Of a DNA stretch of 7,396 nucleotides, positions 5,940 to 7,396 are shown piece by piece. The translations under genes were made by a program, and so were the position numbers. This DNA is from Methanomassiliicoccales archaeon (GTDB lineage: Archaea > Thermoplasmatota > Thermoplasmata > Methanomassiliicoccales > JACIVX01): positions 1 to 7,396 of the forward strand of contig JAJRAG010000122.1 in NCBI GenBank assembly GCA_028682925.1. Direction: 5' to 3'. The notes beneath the pieces were generated by a model. That model was not told where the DNA came from, made no database searches, and saw nothing but the letters and a program-made list of their open reading frames with translations. Positions within the stretch are counted from its first letter, which is position 1, and every line of letters begins with the position of its first letter.

Positions 5940-7376
5940 TCAATGTGCGTGCTTCATCCGATGCAATAGGAAGTTGTCGGTAATCTTGATTGCGTATCTG
6001 AGCGCCAGCTCGAAATCGTCGGGGTTTCGCAGAACATGCCTCACGTTGGAAGACCACCATAGCGGGTTCAGGTACAGCGAGCGATAGGCGACACTTCTCG
6101 CATGGTTGAGGTCAGCTGGCTTCAGCGCTGCCGTGCCAACGATCGCATCGTCCTGGAATAGTAGTCTAAAGTCCAACTCCTCCGTCGCTTTGTCCCTGCA
6201 CACGTCATCGTAGAATCTCGTCCCTGGATATGGGACGGCGACGTTGAACTGCGCACTGGTGGGCAATGTCTCTTTGACAAAATCAAGAGTCTCTTGAACC
6301 GTGTCCCAGTTCTCTCCCGGCAGTCCGAATATGAAGCTACAGAATGTCTTGATCCCCGCCTCCTTTGCCCAAGCCACTGCGTTTCTTGCTTGTTCGACCT
6401 TCAAGTGTTTTGTCGACGAATCAAGTATCTTCTGGCTGCCTGATTCGATGCCGTAGGAGATGCCCCTGCATCCTGCTTTTCGCATGATGGAAAGGAGCTC
6501 TCTATCGATGAGATGTGCCCTGGTGTTGCAGTACCAGTTGATATCCAGATCTTCCTCGACAAGGGCTTTCGAAAGATGTATGACTCTGTTCCTGTCAAGG
6601 GTGAACGTTTCGTCGAAGAACGATGCCGTTCTCAGTCCGTAGCTCCTCTTCAGGTATCTGAGCTCTTCGATGATCCTATCCGCCGATCGGGGTTTCCATT
6701 CCGTGCCGGCGACTGTGCAGAACGAGCATTTGAACGGACATCCTTTGCTCGTATACAGAATGGAGAATGGTTTTCCGGCCGGCGCCGTTACGTAGTAGGG
6801 TCCTATGGACGGGAGCAAGTCGAAGGCCGGGATCGGCATCGAGTCGTAGTCTTTCAACGGATCCGCATCCTCCGTAATCTTCACCTCATCGTTATGTCTA
6901 TACGCAATGCCCTGGAGTCTCTCCAGATCCGAGGTTGATTCCAATGTGCTCACTAATTGTGGTGCAACTGTCTCGTACTCGTGCCTGATGTAGATGTCCA
7001 AAGCCGGAGATTGTTCCAACACTCTCTCTCCCATCGTCCGGAGTGTCCAGCATATTCCGATGGTCCTTGTTCCGACGTCGTTCTCCTTTACTATCTCGGC
7101 TGTCTTCATATCCCAGTCGAAAGTCGTTGGGGTGAATCTAAAGATCACCGCATCCGGTTTCTCTACTTGGAGTGCGGTTCTAAGGGTTCCGTATTCTAGT
7201 CCGAAACCGTTCATATCTACCAGTGAGACTTTGCAACCTTGAATTCTTAAGAGGGCTCCGATCTGCAACAGGCTGTATGGTTCAATTACCGAGTACCGTT
7301 CTGTTATCTCGCACCTCTCTTCTCTGATGACAGGGATGCCATCGAACCGCGGCGGATTCACGAGCAGCACTTTCAT
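5940..7376 (-). CDS. B12-binding-type radical SAM protein with diverged cobalamin domain (first in the operon)
   Basis: This 478-residue protein begins with a Rossmann-like domain (MKVLLVNPPR, about 1-160) and continues into a radical SAM barrel. SKGCPFKCSFC carries C213, C217 and C220 (CX3CX2C) for the 4Fe-4S cluster. Further signposts are ASFFDETFTLD (251-261), GIESGSQ (309-315), GLPGE (351-355) and PYPGT (382-386). The C-terminal helical region (about 420-478), including YRSLYLNPLWW, resembles that of B12-binding radical SAM proteins. The N-terminal domain is unusual: where the family has a GG-P/H segment it reads GICWTLRT (107-114), and the GEGE turn is RHEYE (131-135). No DxHxxG motif is present. 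Cobalamin binding is therefore uncertain although the fold is likely kept. Possible reactions include C-methylation or radical rearrangement of a lipid, sugar or peptide. The ATG start has GAGGGG (7388-7383) 6 bases upstream. A TGA just before it may end an upstream gene outside the window, so the operon may extend further. Confidence 0.88.
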   Translation of the reverse strand: MKVLLVNPPRFDGIPVIREERCEITERYSVIEPYSLLQIGALLRIQGCKVSLVDMNGFGLEYGTLRTALQVEKPDAVIFRFTPTTFDWDMKTAEIVKENDVGTRTIGICWTLRTMGERVLEQSPALDIYIRHEYETVAPQLVSTLESTSDLERLQGIAYRHNDEVKITEDADPLKDYDSMPIPAFDLLPSIGPYYVTAPAGKPFSILYTSKGCPFKCSFCTVAGTEWKPRSADRIIEELRYLKRSYGLRTASFFDETFTLDRNRVIHLSKALVEEDLDINWYCNTRAHLIDRELLSIMRKAGCRGISYGIESGSQKILDSSTKHLKVEQARNAVAWAKEAGIKTFCSFIFGLPGENWDTVQETLDFVKETLPTSAQFNVAVPYPGTRFYDDVCRDKATEELDFRLLFQDDAIVGTAALKPADLNHARSVAYRSLYLNPLWWSSNVRHVLRNPDDFELALRYAIKITDNFLLHRMKHAH

Positions 7377-7382
7377 CCAAGA

Positions 7383-7388
7383 CCCCTC
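7383..7388 (-). promoter_or_regulatory. Ribosome binding site of the first radical SAM gene
   Basis: GAGGGG on the minus strand lies 6 bases before the ATG at 7376, an ordinary SD distance. No promoter can be assessed because the window ends 20 bases upstream of the start codon. Confidence 0.5.
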
Positions 7389-7396
7389 ACAACGTC

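Noticed and set aside
1..7396. CRISPR array, tRNA or rRNA gene, insertion sequence or toxin-antitoxin locus
   Set aside because: No spaced direct repeats, tRNA-like clover sequence, conserved rRNA stretches, transposase motifs or terminal inverted repeats were seen on either strand.

Overview
The window looks archaeal. Two adjacent single-domain KaiC-type RecA-fold genes are a typical archaeal arrangement. The best promoter candidates are TATA/BRE-like elements close to start codons with short leaders. Shine-Dalgarno matches fit an anti-SD of the CCUCC type, three of the six start codons that can be read are GTG, and arginine is written mostly AGG/AGA. A euryarchaeal lineage near Thermoplasmatota would fit, but that placement is impression rather than proof. 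No RNA genes, CRISPR arrays, insertion sequences or origin-like sequence are visible.

Layout. Left part, + strand (1-2126): the 3' end of an unrecognised gene, a 182-base intergenic stretch with a small hairpin and a probable promoter, then two KaiC-like genes separated by 5 bases. The first KaiC-like protein has lost the phosphate-binding Walker A residues and the catalytic glutamates. The second has all of them. They therefore read as a pseudo-ATPase plus active-ATPase pair, which in archaea is expected to work in signalling or regulation.

Right part, - strand (7376 down to 2135): a compact group of a B12-binding-type radical SAM protein, a GT4 glycosyltransferase and a second B12-binding-type radical SAM protein (9-base gap, then an 11-base overlap). 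After 81 bases carrying its own TATA box comes a CelD/BioF2-type GNAT acyltransferase. A sugar transferase, an acyltransferase and two radical SAM enzymes together suggest synthesis and decoration of a surface glycan, glycolipid or similar glycoconjugate. The actual product cannot be read from sequence. The two halves converge tail to tail with 8 bases between stop codons.

The points most worth following up are the asymmetric KaiC pair, the radical SAM/GT/radical SAM cassette, and the unequal state of the two cobalamin-binding domains. None of these is shown to be a new system by sequence alone.
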